Assembly: GCA_015680685.1 (NCBI GenBank)
Contig: MNCI01015611.1
Location: forward strand, 254,901-318,900
DNA from: Gnetum montanum
Taxonomy: Eukaryota; Streptophyta; Gnetopsida; Gnetales; Gnetaceae
Direction: 5' to 3'
Length of the DNA: 64,000 bases
Below are positions 44,145-56,071 of the stretch, piece by piece. The position numbers were made by a program, and so were the translations under genes. Below the pieces are notes generated by a model, which made no database searches, had not been told where the DNA came from, and saw nothing but the letters and a program-made list of their open reading frames with translations. The first letter of the stretch is position 1. Each line of letters begins with the position of its first letter.

Positions 44145-46957
44145 ATGACACCAAAAGGGAAACACACACAGGAAGTAGGACTGTCTCAACCAAGGGAGAA
44201 ATGACCTAGAATGGGAAGGGGCCAAGAACAAGCCTAGAAAGAGCCACTTGCAACCCACGCCATAGGTCCTCTTAGGGAAGAGGCTAAGGTTGAATATTCA
44301 TCAGATTCTAGAACTAGCAGCAGCAACAAAGCATTCCCATAAGAATAATGCATTAGCCCAATAAGAAAATCTCAATGTGACCTTGGTAGAAGCATACTTG
44401 AATCAAATCAAATCAAATCAAGGGAGGTCCAAAAAATAATGTTATAGAAGTTAAAATTTGGCCCTTTCCTAAAGCAAGCACCTAAAGAAGTACAAGTTCA
44501 ACTGAAGAGCTCTCCCATGTGGCCAATCATCACTTCCATTAGGGAGTGGTACATGGAAAAGACATTCTTATTCTAGAACAAGTAGGCCAGTTCAATAGTC
44601 AAAATCAAGGACCTCTCAGTGTCCTACTTGATGTAGGCCATTGCTAAAGTGCTTAGGTTGCTAGAAATAGGGGTGAATCTCAGTGAGATTCCAATGTAGG
44701 TGGGCCCCAACATCAAGAAAGAATGGGTACAATATTGCTATTGTGTCAATCGGAAGGCGTTTGATGTACTCATATTAGCAGAAAGGATCTGCTAAAAGAT
44801 TGTGGCCTTTCACGTTAATCCCATAGTGTGGCCAAGCAAAATCACTACCTTTTTTGCCCATTTGTGCACCACTGGAGATTCCCTATCAACCTTCCACATT
44901 TAATCTATCTAGAGATGGAGAACTAATTTAAAGAAAATAAAAGTGTGAAAAATTTGTTAGAGGGGAGGAATAGTTCATTATACGAATGATGTTGTCATTC
45001 ATGCCTTGATCACTAATTGGATGAAAATGATGAAAGATAAAATGACTATAATAATCATTCAAGAAGAGGAGTAGCATCCACCACCTCCACCCTCCACTCA
45101 AAAAACTATGCCAGACATCATTGTAATAGCCCAATGGTTGCATGAATACTAAGAATGGCTCTTGAGAAAACAAGAGTAATGAGCAGGAAAGATTGGTGGG
45201 GATCCATCTATGTACTGACCAACAATGAGTCACCTAAATGAGGTGGCCCAAATAGTCAGTATGATGGAAGGATGTGGATCTATATTTTTAGGCCAACAAA
45301 TGCAGTTGTCTACAAGAACCAATCCTAGCACTAGAGAGGTCATAGTATCTCTCACTAAATAGTAGGCACTCCTAGAAATTTCTAGAAACATTGTGACCTT
45401 CTCAGTGTGCTTGAAGGAAGGCAAGGTGCAACAATACTAGTAATGTAGCACCAAGAGTAGGAGATAGTAGTAGAGACGATTGCTGATAGAATTGTTAAAA
45501 CACTTAATGCAGCTATGACATCTATACTAGATGCCACTACACTCAAAGATGTGCAAACTTCCATAGGAATCACAAGTAATAAAATAACATGAAGAACTAC
45601 TAGATCAACTAGTAGGAACTAGGCAATCACTTTCGAATGTCTTTGATCTTCTAGATGATATTATTGCAACCTAGTTAGAGCTACTAGAGGTAAGGGGCAA
45701 AAACATCATCTTGAAAGGACAACTTGAAATAGCCAAGAAGCTAAACAAATGTTTGATTACTATAGTTGCTAAGTTAAGATCCTAAATTGTTGATCCTATA
45801 TTTCTTAACCTAGCACTAACAAGAGAGGAAGCTCTTGAATAGCTTCATACTAGATTGAAAGGGGTTGAGGGTGTAATGGAGATGGTGGTATTCTACCAAT
45901 CCTTGATAGAGGCTACATAGCACAAAATTCAAAAGCCCTTGGATCAAAATTGCCATGAGAATGTACAATTTACTATAAAGAACCATTGCCTGTGGAATGT
46001 TGATGAGCATAAGCAACAATTGACTAACTTTATCCATCAATAGAAAGAGCAACTGGCTAAAGCAAACACAAAGCTAAGAAGATTGGTAGCTGAAAATAGA
46101 AACCTCTTCATGGAGGAGGTTTGTGTCATTTGCTAGAAGACTACAATAGAGGTAGCTACTAGAAATCAAAGTCTCTCAAATTTGAGAGAGTTAAGAATCC
46201 TTATAGAAATTAGGTTGGTTTACAGAAAGAGGTGAATAAAAAGCACATCCAATTAGTTAAGGCAAAAGTAAATGAAACCCTCCAACAACTTTATGAAGGA
46301 AGATAATTGCGGCAACCTATCATTGATGGGATAGATGCCTACAATATGGTAGAAATCCACATGAAGAAGTTGCGAATTGAAGAGATGATAGAATACAGGA
46401 AGCTTGCCAATCTCCAATATGCAAATCTAGCTACGTGAATTACTAGATGACCATAGTCAGAACTAGAGAAGTAGGTGGTTAGATTGTACTTGTTTTATGA
46501 AGTTGAGTTCAAGCATCAGAAAGAAACCAAGTATAAGCTTGTAGTGGAAAACACTGAACTCAAAGTCCTCAAGGGCAAATACACTAATTAAAGACTAGCT
46601 ACCAAGAACTTGGCCAAAAGGATGAATGACTACCAAAAGTTGTATAATGTAGTAAAGGCATTGAATGTCGAACATAAATAGTTCGTTGCCTAGTTTGTCA
46701 ACATGAAGGAGTTGTTTCCAATAATTCCCTATTCATGGGATGTCCCCATTCTAGCCCACATTGGTGATGTTGTGTGGACTATGAATGTTCCTCGAAGTAA
46801 GGAGGAGAAGATGAAGGCACTACTAGATGCCTTTCATCTTCCACTAGAGATTGTAGCCACAGCAAGATAGCCATATCCACCTCAGCCATTGTGCATGCCC
46901 AAAGCCTATGAAGATCCTTCAAAACTTTAGGAACCTCCATAGCTTGAGACTATCTGA
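44145..46957 (+). pseudogene. ORF3 of element F, unknown function, degenerate
   Basis: The start ATG 44145 gives MTPKGK. The N-terminal domain includes FGPFLKQ, MWPIITSIREWYM, SSIVKIKD and VSYLM (44455-44640), then IKKEWVQYCY and VWPSKITTFFAH to about 44865. The middle, about 45400-46650, is Glu/Lys/Gln-rich and probably coiled coil. C-terminal: LAKRMNDYQKLYNVVKALN, FVNMKELFPIIP, then SWDVPILAHIGD within 46727-46768, RSKEEKMKALLDAFHLPLE, and stop TGA 46955-46957 after a Pro-rich end. About 940 codons, closely parallel to A. No membrane segment or catalytic motif is recognised. An AATCA pentanucleotide run (44401-44420) lies in the 5' third. Confidence 0.75.
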
Positions 46958-47158
46958 TCTTCTCAACTATCTTTATGTCATCAAAGGATGTGCTATCTAA
47001 TTTTGTGTAGTCATGTCATGGTGTTTAATCTTGTATCATGAACATCAAAATTTTGTAATGTTGTTGGTTTGTACATTCAAGCACTTAGTTTTGTCAAGTT
47101 AATTTGTTATGTCAAGAGTCAATCAATAGTCCCATACCTTTCAAATTTTTTAAAGGAA

Positions 47159-47192
47159 CTTGAGGATGAGTTTTCATTTAGTTTTTGGGGTA
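47159..47192 (+). other. Conserved pre-LTR block, element F
   Basis: CTTGAGGATGAGTTTTCATT, then TAGTTTTTGGGGTA, abuts TGATGA of the 3' LTR. Confidence 0.6.
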
Positions 47193-48110
47193 TGATGAGT
47201 ATCAATGTTTCGCATCGACAAGCCTTGTCGATGGGGCCCCATCTATGTGGTGTTGCCTCATCAACAAAGCTACGTTGATGTAGCATTTGCTACATCTATG
47301 GGGCCCTATTGATGCAACCTAGTAATAAAAACTATAAATGCAAGCTCACAACTATGTTTATGGGGAGTAGAGTCATATTTGTAATCGAGCTCTTATAGTG
47401 TTTCCATTTGAGAGTTAGAATATTTTTCCAAGTGCCTGTAGTAGTAGTCAAAAAGTGTACAGATCTTTATTCAAGCATTGTTGTACCTAAACTATACGAG
47501 TGTGTATAGTAATAAATATTATCCTTTTGATCAAACCTTACAGTATTTAGAATAGATTAATGATTTATTTATGCATTCATTGTTTCTATTAATCATTTAG
47601 TTAATTAAGCTAAATTATACTTTAAGTGATTAGTGAATTAATTAAGCTAAATAGATTAAACACATAAGTACAACTACTTCAAGCATAAAAACATATTTGC
47701 TTGGTAAGCCTAGTAGCAATATTGCTTAGTTTGCCAAGAGCATAGCACTTGGTAATCCTAGTAGTGGATACATGGGTTTAGGACGTGTACAAAAAGTGGA
47801 ACTGGATGCTTATGTTAGGACTAGTTAGAGATAAGTAGTTAAATTAAATTAGTTATTAAATTACTTCATTTCTCTACTTTAAGCACCAAGGAACATAAAA
47901 AAATAAAAATCATACACCCCGATTACACTTAACCATACCTTTATACATCACATGTGTAATTGGGAAGACAATGAATGACTATTAGGATAAGGTTCGCTTC
48001 CTATAAGACTAGTGTATTAGAAGACATAGAGTCTATAGAACTCGACCAGATCATGTGTGAACGCTTTGTGATTCATATGGTTGGGTGTAGGGGTCTCTTG
48101 CTGCTCATCA
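47193..48110 (+). repeat. 3' LTR of element F
   Basis: 918 bp, TGATGAG...GCTCATCA. U3 carries GTCGATGGGGCCCCATC-type palindromes. The target duplication TCTAC follows at 48111-48115. Confidence 0.93.
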
Positions 48111-48115
48111 TCTAC
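48111..48115. repeat. Right target-site duplication of element F (TCTAC)
   Basis: Identical to 35196-35200. The M1 LTR shows the unoccupied TCTATGATGA. Confidence 0.92.
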
Positions 48116-48169
48116 GATGATGTATGTAGGGCTACGATATCATAGTATGTTACATAAATTATTTCATCA
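48116..48169 (-). repeat. 3' LTR of M2, proximal part
   Basis: 54 bp. On the minus strand it starts TGATGA at 48169 and joins 35200 across element F. The pre-LTR block lies at about 48170-48215 (minus-strand TTTTCAGTTAGTCATGGGGA). Confidence 0.85.
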
Positions 48170-48409
48170 TATCCCCATGACTAACTGAAAACTTGTCCTT
48201 GAGTTTAAACAAAAAAACAATAGCTTTCCTTACAAACTTGTGGGATTACATAAACTTTAACATTGTGAAACATATATATATGGTTGAATCTAATATGAAT
48301 GTCATATTGTGGTTTGAGTGGTATTACAAAATTTTCATGCAATGCATGATTGATACATATGACAACAAGAAAATAAAATAAAATAAAATTAAGTAAAATG
48401 TAATTTTCT

Positions 48410-51193
48410 TCATGTTCTAGGTAGTGGTGGATCCTCCATTAGCTTCTTTCCCTTATCATTAGACTTCTAAACTTGATATCTACTTAGCAATGCTCTAAGT
48501 TTCTTTTCCTTTAATTAGGGGTTGTGTACCATCCATGTGATTTCAATGATGTTGACTGGAGTCAGTACTTCACAAGGAAATGGTAGTTGTGGAAACATTT
48601 TATTTTCCTTGACATAACATGCTACAAATTACATCATTTCCTCTTCAAAATTTGTAGCTACTTTCTTTAGTTCTTGATATTCTATCATCCTTTTGACTAG
48701 GTTTGTTACAACCTCTTTCTAATCTAGGTAGCTAGCCTTAACTACTTGGAATTTAGAGTTTTCTAAGTGAAGCTTTTTTTGTGCATGTTTTCTATTCATA
48801 GACAAATTCTCATACATTGAGTATATAATAGTCACTTGTTTCTCTAGCTCTATCCTTGGTATGCTTGCTATTAACATGGCCAAGTTAGCATATTTGAGAT
48901 TTGCTAAGCCCATGTATTTTGTTAAGTCTTAATTTGCAAGTCTTTATTCTTTACTTTGGCTTAATGTACATGGGCAAGGTTATCCAATAAGGATTGCTAA
49001 TTAGGTGTTTGTGTTGTGATGGAGTTGGTTCTAGCTTTAGCAATCTAGATCTCTTTCTTATTGATTTTCATGTACATGTCCACTTGATTTCTAAAGTGTT
49101 TTTTTTTTAATCTTTCATGTTTCTTGGTCTTGTTTTGACATGCACAGATCTTAATTGCTATTTTTTGTCATGAATCATGGACTTCTTCCATTGATAAGAT
49201 TATATTTTCTTGGGCTAATTATGTTATGTTGAGATTGACTCTAGCGAAATATACTATTAGCTAATGGATGCTTTTTTCTAACATATTTTGTTACTTCTCA
49301 ATGTTTTTCAATTTTTTATTTTTAGAAAAAATATTTTTTATTTTTTTTCTTTCAATGTAACTATATATTTAGCATATGTGTATGTCTAAGAATCCATTGC
49401 AAAAGCATTCCAAAATGTCTTTTCCTTTTCCATCTCCATTTGTGTATGCTTGACTATTAGTTGGCTAATCTGTTCATTTCTAAATTATTCAAGTTATTCA
49501 TGTGTAACATATCGTATAGGGTCTTTCCTTTCAGCTCTTAGTGTGACCAATTTCTCCTATAACCTCTACACTTTACTTTTTGTGTGTTGCATTCGAGTTT
49601 CCACCATGAACAGTTTACCTTGTGTTAAAATCAATGTTGACTAGACTGTAGTGATATCACTGGGGATGTCAAAAAAAATTTTCATGACTTGTCCTATCTA
49701 TAGCAATCTCTTCAACACATCTTCATGATCTTTTGGGGCCATTAATGTTTTGGCTATGATTTCTACATATTTGGTTCTAGAAATATCTATCAGTGATACA
49801 ATGAAAACATTGAAAGATTCTTTGATGTGATTTTCTATGATGTTGGCTACTCTTGCTACATATTGATGTTGCAATTAAACCACTATGGCTCCTTCTCCTA
49901 TTTTTAAAATTACTTAAATGGATGCAATTTTTCCTAAAATCTTTTATGTTCAATCTTCCTCTTCTCCTACCTATCGATAGACTTGACCACTTGCGATTCC
50001 TATTGATATAGTAGATCTATTGGAGTTATCTTTGATCTTATACATGCTTGAGACTTCCCTACTTTTTCAACTTACTATTTCTACAATCTATTGTAAGTGC
50101 CTCATTTAGGATCTATAATTTAGTTATTCCATTGAAGAACATTTTCTTTGTCTATGTGTAACTAGAGTTGATCCACTAGGTCCTGCTTTTTTTTGTTCCT
50201 AGAATTAGAATGTTTACTGCTAGTGTAGATTCTACTATAACCTCAGTACTTGATGGTTTTTTAACTTAATTCTTATTTGGTGGCACTAGCTTAGAAATTT
50301 TAATATGAGAGGCATTTTGGACTTTGTGAAGAATGTCATTAGTATAGTCCAAAATTCTAGCTTTTTTACATAATCTTTTAATTAGACAAGGGAATGGTAA
50401 AGTAGATTTCCATGTCTTCTTCTCGTTAAATCTCCTTTGTATTTCTAGGAATAGCATATGGAAGATGTTGGCATAGAATTTTTCCATCATGTTGATGCTT
50501 CCTATGGCAACATAGGTGGAAATTAGATTAGGCCCTTTTATTGGAAATATATGGTATGTGCCAATTTTGAAATAGATCTTCTTTGCAATGGATAACCCAC
50601 TATATTTCTTTTTATTGGTGGCATAGTGCCTCTATAGCCATAAAGTCCTTACATCAATGTCGGACCTTGTAGATATCTAAGACATATTAGCTTCAAAATT
50701 TGGTATGTTTAGTACCTTTGCTATTGCTTTTATTAAATGTGTTAATGTAACTCCCTCAACTTTCATGGTGGCATCATCTTGTTTATTCTTCCAAAATTGA
50801 TAAACTTCTCCCAAGTACTATTAACCATTACTTGAAATGGTGGGCCACAAAGGAGAGGCTTGTAACTACTCTTGGAACTTAGCAAATGAAAACTCCATAA
50901 AGGATCCAAAATTTAAATCTACTATGATTGTGGACATGATGAACTTTTCATAGATTTCTTGTAAACACTCATTGGAAAGTGTGAGATGTTGTCCTTACTC
51001 AGGTGCAGGTGGTGCATTGACTTTTTCTTATGTGGATTATCCTATTGTAGGTGTGGGCTAATAAATGTTATAAGAATGTTCCTCTTGCACTATGGGAGGA
51101 TTTTTTTTCTCCACCTCATCCTCTACCTCATTCTTTGGTCTCTTCTACCTAGGTTGTGATAGTCCTCTAGCTTTGGGTCTCTTTGGTGGCATT
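48410..51193 (-). pseudogene. ORF3 of M2, unknown function, degenerate but uninterrupted
   Basis: On the minus strand it starts at 51193 with MPPKRPKARGLSQPR and a basic/acidic stretch (KRPKNEVEDEVE). The EWYMGE and VSYLV region follows to about 50560. The patch 50490-50266 stays open: MEKFYANIFHMLFLEIQRRF, STLPFPCLIKRLCKKARILD. The patch 48913-48719 (LANLKYANLAMLIASIPRIE) matches NLQYANLA in F near 46410. C-terminal: WMVHNP, LKEKKLRALLSRY and PPLPRT before the stop TGA 48412-48410. About 925 codons. It is the only minus-strand ORF3 seen from end to end in the window and therefore the reference for M1. Confidence 0.75.
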
Positions 51194-51485
51194 TGTAATC
51201 ATAAAGAATTTTAAGATTTCCTAAATGTTTCAAAAAAAATCCTTGAATGGTTCATATCAAGTCATCAAACTTTGGGTGTCAATTAAAATCATTATTCATT
51301 ATCAAATTTATCCTAGATTTGGATTGTAGAGTTAAGGAAATTTGTTATTTAGATAAAACCCTTCTAAGAAATCCTTAATTGAATGATTTTTATTAATTAG
51401 AAATAGATTTATCTTAAATAACCTATCATAAACTTCAATTTATTATTTGAGTTATATTAAATGGTCATTTGGAAGAACACATTTT
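51194..51485 (-). other. pol-ORF3 spacer of M2, ORF3-proximal part
   Basis: It aligns with 14733-15030 of M1. No gene is seen. Element E follows directly at 51486. Confidence 0.7.
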
Positions 51486-52653
51486 TGGACCCTTTAGTGT
51501 GTGTGAAAAAGTTAAACAAAATGGAGTCAAAGGTTGTTTGCATGCTTGTGTGATTATTGTGTTTTTAGGACTTAGTACATAGAAAGCTAAGATGAGCTAA
51601 AGAGGACAAGGAACGAATTGTTTAGAGCTCAAAGAAGAAGGTCTTCCACATGTTCTTCAAATAAATATTCAAAGAATGTGAACAAGGAACAAATACTATA
51701 TAAGCAAAGTTATCATCATCAAAGCATGTGGAAGATCAAGGCTATGAACAAGGAAAAAAGTGGAAGAAAGACATCTATGGAAAATAATAGACATCTTGGT
51801 AGAATTGGAGTGAACTTAAACAAAGATGTCTTCAAAAACAACAAGATGTCTTTCTTAGATAAAGATGTTTTTCACGAGGAAAATATGTCTCTATAGAATG
51901 TAGACTAAGTTCAGAAAGACATTTTCCATAAGACTAAGATGTCTTCTAGAATGAAGACTTTAGAAAGAAGTCTTTTAAGAAATAAAGCTGTCTTTCCAAA
52001 ATTGAAGGCAAATTTAGAGAGATATCTTAAGCATGAGAAAGACATCTCCCATGATCGTTAGTGATCATTACCTAGTTGTTGCACGAGTTCTAAGATGGAT
52101 TTAGAAACACAAAAACTATAAGAAGACTTGATGTGCATTGGAAAATGTGCAAGCTTTGTTGTATATAGTGCATAATCATTTGTAATCATTAAATTCTCTA
52201 TTACTTCTCATTGTCTTATCATTTTGGCATTGTAAAGTGTGATGTACCTAATTGCACAAGGGTTAGCAAATTGAGTTGCAATTTTCCCTTATAATTCTTG
52301 TTCTTGTTGCCTTACAAGGTTGATGTGCTTTGGCTTGTTAGGATCTTATAGGAATGAGTTGTTGGTGTTGTGGTACAACACTTCGGTGCAATGCTTAAGA
52401 TTATAGAGGTTGTGGAAGCCTTAAAACCACATGTCTAAGATTGATAGGACCTTATGGGGTTGAGTGATTAGTGTCACGGTACAACACTTTGGAGTAGCGC
52501 TTGAAGGCTATATAGGGTGTGGACCCTTCAATCACATTTTAAGAGCAACAAAGTCTAGAGATGTGCTTGCGATCTATCCTTCGAGTGTGGAGTACCCAAG
52601 TTGGGAAACCATGTAAATTCATGTATGTGATTTGTTTCATAAAGGTTAAATTT
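51486..52653 (+). repeat. 5' LTR of element E (3' end cut at N 52654)
   Basis: It pairs with 56072-57287 but stops about 60 bp short, at the N. U3 is packed with AAGACATCTT/AAGATGTCTT repeats (51820-52045). A possible TATA, TATAAGAA, is at 52117-52124. Confidence 0.85.
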
Positions 52654-52654
52654 N
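52654..52654. other. Ambiguous base N at the LTR-gag junction of E
   Basis: The last part of the 5' LTR, the primer site and the gag start codon are all missing here, so the N probably stands for a gap of unknown length. Confidence 0.65.
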
Positions 52655-52655
52655 A

Positions 52656-54233
52656 GATGGATTTAATTTTTCCTATTGGAAAGATAAAATGCAAGGGTTC
52701 TTTGAGTTCATGGAGTTTGAAGTATGGGAGTCAATTCTAGAAGGCTACTCTCCACCCATTGATGGCACCACAGACATCAACAAGCTTCACAACAAATGGT
52801 CTCAAGAGGAAAAGGATATGTTCATGTTTGATTCAAAAGCAAAAAATTGTTTATGCTGTGCATTGAATAAATCTAAATTTAATAATATAGCAAGATGTAA
52901 AATGGCCAAAGAAATTTGGCAAACTTTAGAAGCTACTTATGAAGAAACCTCTAGTGTTAAGCAATCAAAATTGTTAGTTTTACAAAGTAAATACAATAAA
53001 CTCAAAATGAGAGAAGGTGAGAAAATCAAAGATTATTTTTCTAGAGCTAACAATATTGTTTTAGCAATTAGAGGAATAGAAAAGGAGTTGCCTAAAAGCA
53101 ATGTAATTATCAAAATGATTAGAACTCTTCAACCAAAGTTCAGACCTAAGGTCATAGCCATGAAGGAAATTAGAGATTTCTCAACTCTAAAATTTGAGGA
53201 ACTTCAAAGTACTCTTATTGCTTATGAAATGAATCTCATAAGTGAAGAAGCAATTCAAGAAAGAACTATTTCTCTAAAGAATACCTTCAAGAAGAAGGAG
53301 GTCAATGAACATGATGAGGGAAATGAAGATGAGATTGCTCTTCTCTCAAGGAGACTACAACGATTACTTACAAGAAGAAACAAAGGGACACCTTAGCAAC
53401 AAAAAAGACCTAATTTCTTCAAAGATATAGAAAGATGTAGAAAATTTTTAAATTCTTTTAATTTAGGTTTTTCTTCTATAGAATGTTGGATTTGTGGAGG
53501 AAGAGCCCATATGGCCTTTGAATGTCCTAGCAATCCAAGTGATAGCAAGGTACAACCAAGGAATAGATCCAATGATGAGAAACCAAAAAGATCAACTTTT
53601 ATATAGGTTGGAATGATGGTGAGAAAAGAAAATAAGAAGCATGTAATTTTTCCAAAGATTCACATCTCATATGCATGGCACTTATCAATGAAAATTCCTC
53701 ACTTGTGGCTAAACAAGATGGTAAGTATAACAAGACATAGTGAATTTAAAGAAGAAATTTTTCTTTTACATCACTTGATTAGGATGGCAAAGAAACTAGT
53801 ACTTTCTAAGTTAGATGTTATTCATGCTAAAGTGAAGGAAGAAATATTAAATATAAAATTTGAGATTCAACAACTAACTTCTTTGAATAAGGATTGCAAC
53901 AAGCTTCAAGAACAAGAGACTCCTAAAAATAAAGCAAAGAATTTAGAGGAAGAAACACATGAAAATGCAAGCTCAAGCATAGTAAGGTTTGATAATTTTG
54001 ATAATAAGGATAATATTTTATTTGTGTGTAAAAATTATTGTGGTAAGAAAGCTCTTAGCTATGATGATCAAAGTAATATTAATGATTGGTCTTTTCAAAA
54101 AGGCTTTGGTAAGAAAATTGTGCAAGTACCAATAAGCAAGATTGAAGGGAAGTGTAGCCCTAAAAATAATGCAAAAAGTGATCAAGAGTTATATCACAAC
54201 GAATACAAACAAATAGAGGCATCACATAAATGA
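52656..54233 (+). pseudogene. gag: gag of copia element E with CCHC zinc knuckle
   Basis: It opens in frame right after the N with DGFNFSYWKDKM, the standard N-terminal motif of copia gag, so the true start is upstream and lost. The frame is open to 53396 (over 245 codons): IWQTLEATYEETSSVKQSKL, MREGEKIKDYFSRANNI, MIRTLQPKFRPKV. At 53484-53525 is a canonical CX2CX4HX4C (CWICGGRAHMAFEC) that binds nucleic acid in this family. A shift separates this from 53613-54233, a Lys/Glu/Asn-rich, partly coiled-coil C-terminal region. It is the best preserved coding sequence in the window. Confidence 0.88.
53484..53525 (+). other. CCHC zinc knuckle of E gag
   Basis: CWICGGRAHMAFEC: all four metal ligands are present with standard spacing, followed by Pro-Ser-Asn-Pro. 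Confidence 0.92.
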
Positions 54234-56055
54234 TATAATGAAAGAGAACCTAAGGATGAGGAGGTACTTCATGATAGGGGACCTCATCTCAAACTCCATT
54301 GATCTTCTCTTCTCATCAGCAAGCAAGGTAAGTCAAGGTAAGTCTCTATCTCTTTTCTTGCTAGTTAATTAGGATAGTGTTTAAGAAGTTCAAAATTGTC
54401 TACATCTTTTCTAGATTAAAAGTGGTGGAATGAGTGTCTAGAGCATTTCCTACATTCATCCATGATATTAATATAATTGGTTTTATGAAGATTTATAATA
54501 ACACTCATAATAACTTCTCTTGAATCTTCATCTCATAGCAATTTTAGTTGGATTTCTAGTCCTGCATTTAGTCTTGCTTAATCTAAAATTCTTTTGATGA
54601 TCCTTTTCTATGCTCAAAATATTTGGGACATTTTTTTCATTTATAAGTTAAGACAAACCTCTGAGAACTCTATCAATATTACTGGTTGAAACCCTATATC
54701 TCCATAAATGAGCTTAATGTTGACCTACAACTATAATGTTTTTGTGATATTTACATGAAGGCCAAAGATAAGTAACACATGTTTAGGGGGAGCCTATTCC
54801 TCAATCATCTTAGAGGCCACCAATGTAGGGGGAGTCTTTGGAGACTATGGCCAAGAACCACAATGAGCAAGAAAAAGACTTCAAGAGGTATTCTTTTTGG
54901 AATGGTAAAGTCTTGAATGATTGTGTGTTGCATATGTGGACTTTTAGATTAATCAGATATATTTATATTGTTAGGTCTCTATTAGCATGAGTTTTTTTAA
55001 TAAGTGCTTGTGCTTGTTGTATTGTATTATACAAAAAGAAAAATATGCATGTTTCTCTCATAGCTCTAATATTCTATTATTAATCTCTTCTTGTATGAAT
55101 CTAGAAATACACATTTCCATAAAACAATTTTTTCTAGTAGATAGACTTCCTGATCCTCCATGCTTTATCTTGTGCTGAAGTTTATTAACAGATTATTTTT
55201 ACTTGATCGTATTTACATTAGTAAATAACTTTAAGTAGTATATGAATGTATACTTATCATCATGTTTTTGATCAATGGTTGTGGATGCTACATTACTTTG
55301 AACAAACTACAAAATATGCATGTCTCACTCATAGCTTTCTTACTCTCATGGAAATTTCCAAATTTTTGGTTAATATAGTAATGCAAGTTTCAATGAGACA
55401 ACTAGATAAGATGCTTGTTCCTACTTATTCTACCTTTGGCCTTTAAAATTGAATGTTGATGGTCCATATTGAATTAATTATAGCTTATTGTTCTTGACCT
55501 CAACAAGATTAGTTTTCAATTTTCACAATCATGCCTTAGGTGGAGGATGCATTACATTCCTTACTACATTTTGAGCATAACATGATTACTCTATGGAAAA
55601 GTATCCATGTCTATTCTTCCTAACTAATGAATTTGATATTAGTAATTTTCCATTGTGAACTTGTATGGCTATATTTACCTCACCATAAAGATAATGTTTT
55701 ACAAATATGGATAATATTTGAACATTCCAAGCACCATGCACTACTAATGACTTATTGTTTTAGAGATAGGTTGCTTACTTTTCAAAGCCTTTGCTTGACT
55801 TCAAGGTTGATGTTCACTTGGAAGGTTTGGCTCTGGGGAACCTCTTCTTGGACCTAATAAATACATACTTACTATATCTTTTTAGGATTATGTATGATAC
55901 TTGGCTTTACATATTTCTAGATGTTATTGTTCTTTTATATCTTTTCTAACCAAGTGTGAGCACTTTATCCTTTTTACTGCTATTCAAAAATGGGGAGAGT
56001 AGTATGAATATATTTGTATGATCAAAAACCATTTTCTCAAGTTTTGAACATCATT
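54234..56055 (+). other. Internal non-coding region of E
   Basis: 1.8 kb without pol homology or a convincing gene. Two AAGGTAAGT sequences lie in tandem at 54325-54333 and 54335-54343. Imperfect repeats centred on AAATATGCATGT occur near 55040 and 55310, with a weaker one near 55600. The small open frames here lack support. Confidence 0.55.
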
Positions 56056-56068
56056 AGAAAAGGGGAGA
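56056..56068 (+). other. Polypurine tract of E
   Basis: AGAAAAGGGGAGA lies 3 bp before the 3' LTR, the usual plus-strand primer of copia elements. A similar AAAAATGGGGAGAG is at 55986-55999. Confidence 0.8.
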
Positions 56069-56071
56069 TCA

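Larger units (their letters stand above)
35201..48110 (+). mobile_element. Athila-like Ty3/gypsy element F, full length, decayed
   Basis: A 12.9-kb sister of A with LTRs of 932 and 918 bp, primer site, gag, pol, spacer, ORF3 and pre-LTR block. A perfect 5-bp duplication TCTAC flanks it (35196-35200 and 48111-48115). The RT signature is FMNNF, so it could not be active. An N at 41408 marks missing integrase sequence. Confidence 0.93.

Noticed and set aside
48371-48395. AATAA-type run as a terminator or polyadenylation site
   Set aside because: A simple AT-rich repeat just after the M2 ORF3 stop on the opposite strand; no evidence of a role.
54987-55857. Small open frames (60-76 codons) in the 3' half of E
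   Set aside because: They do not match copia protease, integrase or RT and fall within the repeated AT-rich region.
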